Below, in pieces: positions 9,030-17,240 of a DNA stretch of 64,000 nt. This stretch comes from Kordiimonas sp. SCSIO 12603 (GTDB taxonomy: Bacteria; Pseudomonadota; Alphaproteobacteria; Sphingomonadales; Kordiimonadaceae). Below the pieces are notes generated by a model. The model ran no database searches and had not been told where the DNA came from. It saw only the letters and a list, made by a program, of their open reading frames with translations. The stretch lies in contig NZ_CP073748.1 of assembly GCF_024398035.1 (NCBI RefSeq), positions 425,501-489,500 on the forward strand, in the 5' to 3' direction. Each line of letters starts with the position of its first letter. The first letter of the stretch is position 1. The position numbers were made by a program, and so were the translations under genes.

Positions 9030-9620
9030 TTATCTGTTCCTTATAGTAGTGAGTATTTCTCTCACACGGGCTTTTGCATGCTCAAGCCCTTTATCTGTAT
9101 CAACGATATAGTCTGCCTTCGCGCGTTTGTCAGCATCTGGCATCTGGCGTTTAAGAATATCTTCGAATTTTTCCGCAGTCATACCAGAACGGGCAAGCAC
9201 CCGTTCCCGCTGAACCTCAGCAGGCGCAGATACTACCACACTATAGTGACAACCTTTGTCACCACCCGTTTCAAAGAGAAGGGGTACATCAAGGACCACA
9301 ATATCAGCGTTTGCTTTTTCTGCGGCTTCAAAAAAGGCAATGCGTTCATCGCCCACCATTGGGTGCATGATATTCTCAAGGACCTTTTTCTTCGCTGGAT
9401 CAGCAAACACCTGTGCTCCAAGGCTGGCGCGGTCAAGCTCACCACCCACAACAGAACCAGGGAAAGCTTTTTCGATATAGGGTAAAGCCTTGCCGCCTTT
9501 CTTTTGAAGCTTATGAACTGCCGCATCAGCATCAAATACGGGCACCCCTTCAGCTACAAACATTTTGGCAGTTTCTGATTTTCCCATACCAATGGAGCCA
9601 GTTAAACCCACAATAATCAT
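9030..9620 (-). CDS. coaE: Dephospho-CoA kinase
   Basis: This enzyme catalyses the last step of coenzyme A synthesis, phosphorylating the 3' hydroxyl of dephospho-CoA. At 196 aa it has the usual length. The P-loop GSIGMGKS (residues 8-15) and the conserved [10 protein letters not shown] and DVPLLFE segments fit the family. Its ATG overlaps the aroE stop by four bases (ATGA), which implies translational coupling. It is followed by dnaQ after a gap of four bases. Confidence 0.97.
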   Translation of the reverse strand: MIIVGLTGSIGMGKSETAKMFVAEGVPVFDADAAVHKLQKKGGKALPYIEKAFPGSVVGGELDRASLGAQVFADPAKKKVLENIMHPMVGDERIAFFEAAEKANADIVVLDVPLLFETGGDKGCHYSVVVSAPAEVQRERVLARSGMTAEKFEDILKRQMPDADKRAKADYIVDTDKGLEHAKARVREILTTIRNR

Positions 9621-10444
9621 GTGATTTTTGCCTCCAAGATTTTGCGGAGATCAGCATCAAATCCTACCTCTACGCCGAACCAGATTTTAAAGGCTGCAGC
9701 TCCTTGGTGCACAAGCATTCCTAGCCCATCAACGGTTTTCAAGCCACGTTGCCCTGCATCTTTCAGTAATTCAGTTTCAAGTGGCTTATAAACAATATCA
9801 TACACCGCCGTATCACTGGCTGCATGATCAAGGCTTAACTCAAGAGCAGGCTGGCCTGCCATACCGAGTACAGTTGTATTCACAATAAGACCCGCTGCAG
9901 CCACCGCCTGCGCGCGCGTTTCCCAATCCACCACCGTCATACGGCCACGACCAACATCACCCGCGATTGCTTCGGCTTTTGCTCGTGTCCGGTTAGTGAT
10001 CATCACCATAGGCAGATTTTCATTCACGAGCCCAAGTGCCGCTGCGCGAGCTGCACCACCTGCACCAATAATCAGGGCAGGTTTATCTTTTGGATATTCA
10101 GGCACAATATCTTTCAGATGTTTTACAAGACCAATACCATCCGTATTAAACCCGCTTAATGTACCATCTTCCGATATTTTCACCGTATTCACAGCACCCA
10201 TCTGACGAGCAAGTGGAGCTACTTTATCCAGATATTTAATGATATCTGTTTTATGAGGCACCGTTACATTAAAGCCCGAATATCCTTCTGTTTTAAGGCG
10301 TTCTACAGCCATACCCAATTCTTCTGGAGCCACTTCAATCGCTTCATAATTACCTTCAATTCCGTTTTGTTCAAACCAGTGGTTATGAATAACGGGTGAT
10401 AGAGACTGAGCAATTGGATATCCGATAACAGCGGCTTTTTTCAT
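9617..10444 (-). CDS. aroE: Shikimate dehydrogenase
   Basis: This NADP-dependent enzyme reduces 3-dehydroshikimate to shikimate in aromatic amino acid synthesis. It has 275 aa. The N-terminal substrate domain has the SLSP motif ([10 protein letters not shown]), the catalytic NVTVPHKTD (Lys67 region) and NTDGIGL. The nucleotide-binding loop is [10 protein letters not shown], followed by [10 protein letters not shown], whose basic residues suit NADP. It lies between maf (12 bases upstream) and coaE (ATGA overlap) in one operon. Confidence 0.97.
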   Translation of the reverse strand: MKKAAVIGYPIAQSLSPVIHNHWFEQNGIEGNYEAIEVAPEELGMAVERLKTEGYSGFNVTVPHKTDIIKYLDKVAPLARQMGAVNTVKISEDGTLSGFNTDGIGLVKHLKDIVPEYPKDKPALIIGAGGAARAAALGLVNENLPMVMITNRTRAKAEAIAGDVGRGRMTVVDWETRAQAVAAAGLIVNTTVLGMAGQPALELSLDHAASDTAVYDIVYKPLETELLKDAGQRGLKTVDGLGMLVHQGAAAFKIWFGVEVGFDADLRKILEAKIT

Positions 10445-10456
10445 GGGAAATACTCT

Positions 10457-11053
10457 TTAGAACGGCAACAAATTATAGCGGCGCAGAAAATCAAGAACAG
10501 GTAGGAGAGGCATACCAAGCACGGTGAAATAATCACCATCCACCCGGTTAAAGAGCTGTGCGCCTATACCTTCAATCTGATAACAACCGACAGACCAATA
10601 AGCATCGTCACCTAATATATTGAGATACTGTTTTATGAAGGTATCAGATAATGGCCTCACATCCATTTTCACTTGATCAACCGAACGCCAGATCGCTTGC
10701 CCGTTCTGGCAAATAACCGCTGCTGAGATAAGCCTGTGTTCACCGCCTGATAGTTCTTTTAATGTGGCTTCTGCTTCTTGCTGGTTTGAGGCTTTAGAAA
10801 ATATTTTACCGTCTTTGACCAAAATCTGATCAGCCCCTAAAACCAGCGCTTCCGGATACATGAAAGAAACTGCCCGTGCTTTCATTTCTGCAAGAGCATC
10901 TGCAATATGACGAGGAGCGGCGCCGTCGGCAACCAGCGCTTCTTTCAGAGAAGCTTCATCAACAGGCGCCGTTTGAACGGTAAAATCCACACCAGCGCTT
11001 TTAAGCATTTTTGCTCTGGTTTTACTGCCTGAGGCTAAAATAAATTCAATCAT
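10457..11053 (-). CDS. maf: Maf/YceF-type nucleoside triphosphate pyrophosphatase
   Basis: This 198-aa house-cleaning pyrophosphatase has the Maf fold. The N-terminal ASGSKTRAKML matches the family phosphate-binding motif (SxSxxR), and the catalytic LGADQIL resembles the SDQ/ADQ form of the YceF subfamily (m7GTP-type substrates) rather than the ADT form of dTTP/UTP enzymes. The C-terminal GMPLLPVLDFLR is also family-typical. I start at ATG 11053 with AGGT seven bases upstream. It sits four to five bases after ppsR and upstream of aroE. The subfamily assignment rests on one residue. Confidence 0.9.
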   Translation of the reverse strand: MIEFILASGSKTRAKMLKSAGVDFTVQTAPVDEASLKEALVADGAAPRHIADALAEMKARAVSFMYPEALVLGADQILVKDGKIFSKASNQQEAEATLKELSGGEHRLISAAVICQNGQAIWRSVDQVKMDVRPLSDTFIKQYLNILGDDAYWSVGCYQIEGIGAQLFNRVDGDYFTVLGMPLLPVLDFLRRYNLLPF

Positions 11054-11058
11054 CACTC

Positions 11059-11958
11059 TTACCTAAGATCAGACGGTAATTCGTGTGCGTGTGTTTTTCC
11101 GTTTTTCTCTAACCACTGATAATAACGGTTCAGGATTGCAGCTGCTGTTTCCTCAATAGACCGCCGGGTTACATCAATGGTTTGCCAGCCACGTTTTGTG
11201 CAGTAACGGCGGCATTCTTTGATTTCATCCTGAATTTGATCCCGGTCTGTATAATCCGCTTCCTCATCTTCATTGATAGAGCGCAAACGATTAGTCCTAA
11301 TTTGAACAAGGCGTTCTGGGCTTGTCGTTAATCCAAGCACGAATTTATCTTTGAGGTTATCGAGTTCCATCGGCATCGGGCAATTGGGCACAAACGGAAC
11401 ATTCAATGTTTTATAACCCTTATTAGCAAGATAAATACTGGTTGGTGTTTTCGATGAACGGGATACACCTACCAATATAATATCTGCTTCATTTACATCT
11501 TCAACAAGCTGACCATCGTCATGAGCCATTGTAAAATGAAGAGCATCAATTCGCTGAAAATAGTGAGCATCCATCGTATGTTGACGCCCCGGTTTATGAG
11601 AAGCTTGTTGCCCGAAATATGAACCGAGTAGATTAATCACCGGATCAAGGATTGAGAGTACTGGTATGTTTTTTTCCATGCAGGACTGTTCCAGAACCTG
11701 CCTGATTTCAGTGTTCACCAACGTATACATAACAAGGCCTGGCTGCTCACATATATCTTCCATCAAACGAGACATTTGCATTGCTGAACGAACAAGCGGC
11801 CAATAATGTTTGTGAACATTCACTCCTTCGAACTGAACAAGAGCTGCTGATACGATTGCCTCAAGAGTTTCACCTGTAGAGTCAGAGACCAGATGCAAAT
11901 GAAATTGAACTTCATTGCTTGACTCAGATTCCTGAAAACCGGGCAGTGGAGGACTCAT
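11059..11958 (-). CDS. ppsR: Pyruvate, phosphate dikinase/PEP synthase regulatory protein (DUF299)
   Basis: This bifunctional kinase/pyrophosphorylase switches pyruvate-phosphate dikinase or PEP synthase off and on using ADP and phosphate. The start region HLVSDSTGETLE (about residues 22-33) and the P-loop GVSRSSKT (164-171) are diagnostic. I take the ATG at 11958 (299 aa), because the longer frame runs into the origin region and would cover a perfect DnaA box. It is the first gene of the maf-aroE-coaE-dnaQ operon and flanks oriC opposite hemE, the arrangement known from Caulobacter and Rickettsia. Which of the two dikinases it regulates is not shown. Confidence 0.95.
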   Translation of the reverse strand: MSPPLPGFQESESSNEVQFHLHLVSDSTGETLEAIVSAALVQFEGVNVHKHYWPLVRSAMQMSRLMEDICEQPGLVMYTLVNTEIRQVLEQSCMEKNIPVLSILDPVINLLGSYFGQQASHKPGRQHTMDAHYFQRIDALHFTMAHDDGQLVEDVNEADIILVGVSRSSKTPTSIYLANKGYKTLNVPFVPNCPMPMELDNLKDKFVLGLTTSPERLVQIRTNRLRSINEDEEADYTDRDQIQDEIKECRRYCTKRGWQTIDVTRRSIEETAAAILNRYYQWLEKNGKTHAHELPSDLR

Positions 11959-11968
11959 GGGAATAACC

Positions 11969-11977
11969 TGTGGATAA
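11969..11977 (-). promoter_or_regulatory. DnaA box (perfect)
   Basis: TGTGGATAA, the complement of the consensus TTATCCACA, lies 11 bases upstream of the chosen ppsR start. Confidence 0.8.
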
Positions 11978-12237
11978 CTTGTTGGTGTAAATGTTGAAAA
12001 GCACATTAGGCCACTTACCCCCAATTTGTATAGAGAGAGTTCACACAGGAGTGAATCTTATCCCAAGCCTGTGCAAAGTTTAATAACCTGAGTCGCCAAA
12101 ACTGAGTCTTTTTCGGTTATCCCCAGTTTCCACAGACAGAGTCAAAGTCTCGAATCGCGAGGTTTTCTGCACAGTCCAGAGTCTTACTCACAGAATCACT
12201 GTTAAAATGCCGCAGAACCCTTGTTTGTGCACAAGCT

Positions 12238-12246
12238 TGTGGATAA
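12238..12246 (-). promoter_or_regulatory. DnaA box (perfect)
   Basis: TGTGGATAA sits directly beside TTGTGCACAA (12225-12234), which reads as a one-mismatch box on both strands. It faces the AT-rich tract that begins about 35 bases to the right. Confidence 0.85.
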
Positions 12247-12370
12247 ATAGTTTTCCCCATGATTCACAGGGATTCACTACTACTACAAGATTCTATTATA
12301 TTTATATTTAAGTATTAGTATGGTCGCCCTATAGATCGTCCCGTGTATAAAACTGTCAGGTAAAAGCATT

Positions 12371-13402
12371 ATGGCTAAAATTCTTCTAGAGACTCTCAAG
12401 GGTAACCCCGGTGAAAAAGTTCCATTCTGGTTCATGCGTCAGGCAGGAAGATATTTGCCTGAATACAGAGAGGTGCGTTCTACTTGTCCGTCTTTCATGG
12501 ATTTTTGCTATAGCCCCGATAAAGCGACAGAAGTAACCTTGCAGCCTATCAGGCGTTACGGCATGGACGGTGCAATTCTTTTTGCAGATATACTTGTGGT
12601 ACCAGACGGATTAGGTCAGCAGGTTTGGTTTGAGACTGGGTTTGGGCCAAAGCTTGATCCGGTAGCAACAGAAGAAACTTTCTCAAAACTATCGATGGCG
12701 AACTTCCACGATAAAGTAGGGAACGTTTATAAAACAGTTTCAAACCTTTCTTCAGCGCTTCCTGAAAATGTAACGCTTCTTGGTTTTGCGGGGGCACCCT
12801 GGACAGTGGCAACATACATGATTGCGGGACAAGGCAGTAAAGACCATGCAGCTGCTCGTCAGCTTGGATACGGCAATCCAGATCTATTTGGCCGTATCTT
12901 AAATATGCTGGTGGACGCAACAGCTGAATATCTTTGCCGTCAGATTGAAGCCGGCGCGGATGCTGTACAGATTTTTGATAGTTGGGCAGCCGCGATCCCT
13001 GAAACAATGTTTGATGAATGGATTATAAAGCCCACCAAGGCCATTGTTGAGAAGGTTAGGGCGAAGCATAGCGAAACACCTATCATCGGCTTCCCACGGC
13101 TTGCAGGCGCTGCTCTAGCACGTTTTGTAGAGGAGACAGGGGTAGATGCTGTATCCCTTGATACAGGTGTGCCGCTTGAGTGGGCTGCAAGTGAGGTTCA
13201 AAGTAAGGTTTGTGTACAAGGGAATATGGATCCGCACCTAGTGGTTTCAGGCGGTGATTTAATGGTGAGCGAAGCGAACCGGATTATGGAAAGCCTGAAG
13301 GGCGGCGCGCACATCTTTAACCTTGGTCACGGTTTTGTACCTGAAACACCGCCAGAGAATGTAGCCTTGCTTTCTGAAACTATTAAGAACTTCAGGCGAT
13401 GA
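12371..13402 (+). CDS. hemE: Uroporphyrinogen decarboxylase
   Basis: This enzyme removes four carboxyl groups from uroporphyrinogen III to make coproporphyrinogen III in haem synthesis. It has 343 aa, the normal length. The signature FMRQAGRYLPEYR (residues 21-33) carries the substrate-binding arginines; LFADILVVPDGLG contains the catalytic aspartate, and GFAGAPWTVATYM and NLGHGF are also conserved. It is the first gene right of oriC. Its stop overlaps the start of a small membrane protein by four bases (ATGA), and hemJ follows in the same manner, forming a tightly coupled haem operon. Confidence 0.98.
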   Translation: MAKILLETLKGNPGEKVPFWFMRQAGRYLPEYREVRSTCPSFMDFCYSPDKATEVTLQPIRRYGMDGAILFADILVVPDGLGQQVWFETGFGPKLDPVATEETFSKLSMANFHDKVGNVYKTVSNLSSALPENVTLLGFAGAPWTVATYMIAGQGSKDHAAARQLGYGNPDLFGRILNMLVDATAEYLCRQIEAGADAVQIFDSWAAAIPETMFDEWIIKPTKAIVEKVRAKHSETPIIGFPRLAGAALARFVEETGVDAVSLDTGVPLEWAASEVQSKVCVQGNMDPHLVVSGGDLMVSEANRIMESLKGGAHIFNLGHGFVPETPPENVALLSETIKNFRR

Positions 13403-13584
13403 GTAAACAGCTAAAAAATATGTTGTTCTGGGGAAGTCTTGCCATTGGGTTGATTTTTTCCCTTCTTCAAGTTTATTCGCCATATGGTGGCGTCGGATAT
13501 AGAAGGTCTTTGGCTATATTAACAACCTGTTTGCTCCTAGTAGTAGCGTATAAAAAAATTAGAAAAGTACAGAAAGATAAATGA
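13399..13584 (+). CDS. Small membrane protein between hemE and hemJ
   Basis: This 61-residue protein has two hydrophobic segments (about residues 8-24 and 37-51) separated by a short loop YSPYGGVGYRR, and a lysine-rich C-terminus, suggesting a two-helix membrane hairpin. ATGA overlaps at both ends join it to hemE and to hemJ, so it is clearly translated as part of the haem operon. I do not recognise the family. A role in assisting HemJ or haem trafficking is only a guess from context. Confidence 0.75.
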   Translation: MSKQLKNMLFWGSLAIGLIFSLLQVYSPYGGVGYRRSLAILTTCLLLVVAYKKIRKVQKDK

Positions 13585-14033
13585 TGGTTGAGCCAGGTTT
13601 TTTGGGTGACGCTTACTTTTACGTAAAAGCGGGCCACATAATTTTCGTGATCTTTTGGATGGCCGGTATGTTCATGTTACCTCGGTATTTTGCTTATCAT
13701 ATGCAGTGTGAAGTTGGCAGTGAAGAAGATGGTAAATGGATTGAGCGTGAAAAAAGCCTGATGCGGATTATCATTAATCCTGCCATGACTATTGCCTGGA
13801 TTCTAGGGCTAACACTTGCCTTCAATATTGGTTTTGATGCAGGTGGTTGGCTTCATGCAAAACTGCTTCTTGTGTTTATCCTTTCAGGTTTTCACGGTGT
13901 TCTTTCCAAATGGCGCAAGAAAATTGCAGCTGGCGAACGAGATAAAAGCGAAAGCTTCTACCGCAAGATAAATGAAGTACCAGCTATCTTCATTATTGTG
14001 GTTGTTATCCTCGCTGTCGCAAAACCATTCTAA
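13581..14033 (+). CDS. hemJ: Protoporphyrinogen IX oxidase HemJ
   Basis: This 150-aa membrane protein of the HemJ/UPF0093 family oxidises protoporphyrinogen IX to protoporphyrin IX. It has about four membrane helices. The N-terminal helix contains VKAGHIIFVIFWMAGM (His19) and LPRYFAYH (Arg35, His40), where the family's haem-ligand and essential residues reside. HemJ is the usual enzyme for this step in alphaproteobacteria. Two consecutive ATGs begin it, the first overlapping the upstream stop codon. It ends the hemE operon, ahead of a hairpin and rho. Confidence 0.93.
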   Translation: MMVEPGFLGDAYFYVKAGHIIFVIFWMAGMFMLPRYFAYHMQCEVGSEEDGKWIEREKSLMRIIINPAMTIAWILGLTLAFNIGFDAGGWLHAKLLLVFILSGFHGVLSKWRKKIAAGERDKSESFYRKINEVPAIFIIVVVILAVAKPF

Positions 14034-14076
14034 ATCTAAATAGCTTGACACTCAGTGAGTGCATGGTAATTTTATT

Positions 14077-14108
14077 GCGTCTCCAGTGATCTGCTGGGGG
14101 CGTTTTTT
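14077..14108 (+). terminator. Terminator-like hairpin between hemJ and rho
   Basis: A 10-bp stem with G-U pairs (GCGTCTCCAG at 14077-14086, CTGGGGGCGT at 14094-14103) is followed by six T. It probably ends the haem operon. Because a TTGACA box (14045-14050) lies just upstream, and rho commonly autoregulates by attenuation, a role in the rho leader is also possible. Confidence 0.6.
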
Positions 14109-14218
14109 GAATCCCACCTAGGCCAACACCTGTATTTAGTAAGTTGGCATTAGCTTCCAATAAAATGGCGCAAGCCAATAATAATCCGGACAATAGAAAT
14201 AATAATATGGACGATCCC

Positions 14219-15475
14219 ATGCACTTACAGGATCTCAAGAATAAGACCCCAGCTGATCTTCTAGCGCTTGCAGAAGAAGTAGGCGTTGAAAATGCGAGCA
14301 GCATGCGCAAGCAGGATATGATGTTTGCTATCCTCAAGCACCTTGCTGAAGATGATGTAGAAATCATGGGTGGTGGTGTTATTGAAACACTGTCTGATGG
14401 TTTTGGTTTCCTTAGAAGCCCTGAGGCAAACTATCTTCCAGGCCCGGATGATATTTATGTTAGCCCAAGCCAGATTCGCCGTTTTGGCCTCCGGACAGGG
14501 GATACCGTTGAAGGCCAGATCCGTGCACCGAAAGATGGTGAGCGTTACTTTGCGCTTCTTAAAGTTTCACAGATTAACTTTGAAGAGCCAGAGAAGACCC
14601 GCCACAAGGTTCACTTCGATAACCTGACACCGCTTTACCCAGATGAAAAACTGAAGTTGGATCCAGATAACCCAACTGTGAAAGATAAATCACCACGCGT
14701 GATTGATCTGGTTGCTCCTATTGGTAAGGGCCAGCGTGCTTTGATTGTTGCGCCGCCGCGCACTGGTAAAACTGTTCTTCTGCAAAATATTGCGAAGAGC
14801 ATTACAACAAATCACCCTGAATGTTATGTGATTGTACTTCTGATTGACGAACGTCCTGAAGAAGTAACAGACATGCAGCGTTCTGTGGCTGGTGAAGTAG
14901 TTTCTTCCACGTTTGATGAGCCTGCATCTCGCCACGTTCAGGTTGCTGAAATGGTGATTGAAAAAGCAAAACGCCTTGTTGAACACGGTAAGGATGTTGT
15001 GATCCTCTTGGATAGTATCACCCGTCTGGCCCGTGCTTATAACACTGTGGTGCCGTCATCTGGTAAGGTACTAACAGGTGGTGTGGATGCAAACGCGCTC
15101 CAGCGCCCGAAACGTTTCTTTGGTGCTGCCCGTAATATTGAGGAAGGTGGTTCCCTTTCCATTATCGCAACAGCCCTTATTGAAACTGGTAGCCGTATGG
15201 ATGAGGTTATCTTTGAGGAATTCAAAGGCACGGGTAACTCTGAAATCGTGCTTGACCGTAAGGTTGCTGATAAGCGCGTGTTCCCTGCAATTGATATTCT
15301 CAAATCCGGTACACGGAAAGAAGAGCTGCTTGTTGATCCAGCAACACTTTCAAAAATGTGGGTACTACGCCGTATTCTTACCCCAATGGGTACAGTGGAT
15401 GCGATGGAATTCCTACTTGGAAAGTTGAAAGATTCAAAGAACAACGAGGACTTCTTCTCGCAGATGAACAACTAA
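14219..15475 (+). CDS. rho: Transcription termination factor Rho
   Basis: This hexameric RNA helicase terminates transcription. From ATG 14219 it has 418 aa, beginning [15 protein letters not shown], the usual family N-terminus; that places the P-loop APPRTGKT at residues 178-185, and a GGA ribosome site lies 7 bases upstream. Earlier in-frame starts (ATG 14165, TTG 14144) would add an Asn-rich tail. The cold-shock-like RNA-binding domain (about 50-120) includes DGFGFLRS. The ATPase domain has [12 protein letters not shown] and the R-loop/Q-loop region [12 protein letters not shown] strong terminator follows. It probably has its own promoter. Confidence 0.97.
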   Translation: MHLQDLKNKTPADLLALAEEVGVENASSMRKQDMMFAILKHLAEDDVEIMGGGVIETLSDGFGFLRSPEANYLPGPDDIYVSPSQIRRFGLRTGDTVEGQIRAPKDGERYFALLKVSQINFEEPEKTRHKVHFDNLTPLYPDEKLKLDPDNPTVKDKSPRVIDLVAPIGKGQRALIVAPPRTGKTVLLQNIAKSITTNHPECYVIVLLIDERPEEVTDMQRSVAGEVVSSTFDEPASRHVQVAEMVIEKAKRLVEHGKDVVILLDSITRLARAYNTVVPSSGKVLTGGVDANALQRPKRFFGAARNIEEGGSLSIIATALIETGSRMDEVIFEEFKGTGNSEIVLDRKVADKRVFPAIDILKSGTRKEELLVDPATLSKMWVLRRILTPMGTVDAMEFLLGKLKDSKNNEDFFSQMNN

Positions 15476-15499
15476 GTTTTTGTTCGCTAGAAATTTCAG

Positions 15500-15530
15500 A
15501 AAGGCCCTCCATATATGGTGGGCCTTTTTT
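15500..15530 (+). terminator. Rho-independent terminator after rho
   Basis: AAAGGCCC (15500-15507) pairs with GGGCCTTT (15520-15527) around an inner palindrome CCATATATGG, followed by a T run. Confidence 0.9.
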
Positions 15531-15546
15531 ATTGTAGGGAACTTAA

Positions 15547-16032
15547 ATGATAATTTTTGAGCCAGCTCGTATTGCAGATTATGAACAAATACAATTACTT
15601 ATATTAGAAATTCAAACCAGCGAATTTAATATTGATATTACACTGGATGATCAGCCTGACCTGAAAGATATTGAAAGTTTTTACCGGAAAGGAATTGGCG
15701 AATTCTGGGTGGCGAGGCACGGTGAAGTTATTGTTGGAACCATTGCTTTAATTGATATTGGAGCAGGTCAGGTAGCTATCCGAAAAATGTTTGTTAAGGA
15801 TACTTATCGAGGAAAGGAACATGGTATTGCTAAAAAACTTTTGGACGTTTTAGAAGAGTATTCGGCAGAAAGAGTAGTTCAAACTATTCTTCTTGGAACT
15901 ACGGATAAATTTCTTGCGGCTCATAGGTTCTATGAGAAAAATGGATATAACCTTATACCAGAAGAAATGCTTCCTTTGACCTTTCCTAAAATGGAAGTTG
16001 ATACAGTTTTCTTCGCAAAAGAAATGGTGTGA
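15547..16032 (+). CDS. GNAT-family N-acetyltransferase
   Basis: This 161-aa protein has the GNAT fold. The acetyl-CoA pyrophosphate loop region is IRKMFVKDTYRGKEHGIAKKLL (about residues 79-100), with the motif-A pattern R-x-x-x-x-G-I/A, and the later segment HRFYEKNGY is typical of motif B. It should transfer an acetyl group from acetyl-CoA to an amine; the acceptor is unknown. It is followed six bases later by an isochorismatase-family gene, so the two are likely co-transcribed. Confidence 0.85.
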   Translation: MIIFEPARIADYEQIQLLILEIQTSEFNIDITLDDQPDLKDIESFYRKGIGEFWVARHGEVIVGTIALIDIGAGQVAIRKMFVKDTYRGKEHGIAKKLLDVLEEYSAERVVQTILLGTTDKFLAAHRFYEKNGYNLIPEEMLPLTFPKMEVDTVFFAKEMV

Positions 16033-16038
16033 TTTCCT

Positions 16039-16563
16039 ATGGAAATAGCTCTTCTCATTATTGATGTTCAGAAAGCTATGGATCACCCTAAATGGGGGGA
16101 AAGAAATAATCCTGGTGCTGAAGAGGTAATGAAAAGAATGCTGGATCGGGCGCGATCGGAAAATTGGCCTGTTTTTCATATTCAGGACTGTTCATCTGAT
16201 CCATCTTCTCCATACCGGGCAGGGCAACCGCTGCATGATTTCAAGGATGAAGTGAAACCTACCGGTGGGGAAACCATAATTCAGAAAACAACAGGTAATG
16301 CTTTCTATGAAACTGAACTGGATACGGTTTTAAAGGCTAAGCAGATATCAAAGCTGGTAGTGATGGGTGTTCATACCCAGCACTGTGTTCGTGCAACTGT
16401 AGAGGCCGCTATAGAGAATGGGTATGAAACATCTGTTTTGGCTGATGCGGTGGTTGCAACAGCAATGAATGGTATGTCCGCTGATAATGTTCAGGAACAA
16501 ATACTCACTAAATTTGAAGAAATGAATGTAAAAATAAACTATCTATCTGATTTTATTATATAA
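16039..16563 (+). CDS. Isochorismatase-family cysteine hydrolase
   Basis: This 174-aa protein has the isochorismatase/nicotinamidase fold. The catalytic triad is visible: Asp9 in LLIIDVQ, Lys83 in IIQKTTGNAF, and Cys116 in GVHTQHCVRAT, preceded by the usual cis-peptide region VMGVHT. It should hydrolyse an amide or related bond in a small molecule; the substrate is not evident and the fold alone does not separate nicotinamidase, ureidoacrylate or other hydrolases. Its 3' end overlaps the convergent alpha/beta hydrolase by 25 bases. Confidence 0.85.
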   Translation: MEIALLIIDVQKAMDHPKWGERNNPGAEEVMKRMLDRARSENWPVFHIQDCSSDPSSPYRAGQPLHDFKDEVKPTGGETIIQKTTGNAFYETELDTVLKAKQISKLVVMGVHTQHCVRATVEAAIENGYETSVLADAVVATAMNGMSADNVQEQILTKFEEMNVKINYLSDFII

Positions 16564-17237
16564 TTTATAATTTCAGCTAGTTTTTCTGGCATTTCCAGTG
16601 GAATCATATGCCCTGAGCCTTCCATTTGGTGGAGATGGATGTGTTCATAAGCTTCCGCAAGCTTTTCAATAGCACTAATTGGTACTAGTTCATCTTCTTC
16701 CGCCATAATGAAATGAACTGGTTTTCCAATAGTTATCAAACCCTCCTTCAGGTTTCTGCGATCAATTGGGGCGATCAGCTGGTTGATCAACTCATTCTGA
16801 CCAAGGTCTTTTTCCATTTGCAGAATAGTATCTGTAACTGAACTATCAGCCATATTATTTTGAGAAACAAACTGGCTCAGACGTTTTCTGGACATACCTC
16901 TGTAGGTCATCCGTGAAAGCATTTCTGCGTTTACTCTGCGTAGCTGTTTTTCATCATCAGATAAGCCGTAAGGTGAGCTCGCAATAATGATAATGCTCTC
17001 AAAATTATCAGGATTTTTAAGGGCTGCTTCCATAGCTAGATAGCCACCAAGAGAGAAGCCTATAAGATGGCTTTTCTCAGGTTTGTTTTCTACCACAGCA
17101 GCCAACATATCATCCATGCTGGTTTGGCCTGCATAGACTGCATGATGAATTTCATATGTGTTCAGATAAGGTGTGAGCTTATGCCATAGCCTTTCATCAC
17201 ACATTGTGCCGGGGATGAGGTAAAGAGGGTACTTCAT
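16539..17237 (-). CDS. Alpha/beta-fold hydrolase
   Basis: This is a 232-aa cytoplasmic alpha/beta hydrolase. The oxyanion region YLIPGTMCDERLW (residues 6-18) is followed by the nucleophile elbow GFSLGGYLA (Ser62). A late acid lies in EEDELVP, and the histidine is in GSGHMIPLE. The layout resembles small esterases or thioesterase-like enzymes related to BioH/MenH, but the substrate is unknown. It is three bases downstream of the O6-alkylguanine transferase gene, so co-transcribed, and overlaps the 3' end of the convergent isochorismatase gene. Confidence 0.82.
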   Translation of the reverse strand: MKYPLYLIPGTMCDERLWHKLTPYLNTYEIHHAVYAGQTSMDDMLAAVVENKPEKSHLIGFSLGGYLAMEAALKNPDNFESIIIIASSPYGLSDDEKQLRRVNAEMLSRMTYRGMSRKRLSQFVSQNNMADSSVTDTILQMEKDLGQNELINQLIAPIDRRNLKEGLITIGKPVHFIMAEEDELVPISAIEKLAEAYEHIHLHQMEGSGHMIPLEMPEKLAEIINYIIKSDR

Positions 17238-17240
17238 AAC

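Larger units (their letters stand above)
11959..12370. other. oriC: Probable chromosomal replication origin (oriC)
   Basis: This 412-base gene-free region lies between ppsR and hemE, the oriC locus in several alphaproteobacteria. It has two perfect DnaA boxes (TGTGGATAA at 11969-11977 and 12238-12246). Single-mismatch boxes lie at 12117-12125, 12165-12173, 12225-12233 and 12260-12268, with weaker ones near 12058 and 12184. Ten GANTC sites lie between 12053 and 12293. An AT-rich tract at about 12281-12321, next to the right-hand boxes, could be the unwinding element. No convincing CtrA site (TTAA-N7-TTAA) was seen. parAB and parS lie 6.6 to 11 kb away. Confidence 0.85.

Noticed and set aside
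11959-12370. CtrA-binding sites in the origin
   Set aside because: TTAA-containing stretches exist but none has the TTAA-N7-TTAA spacing.
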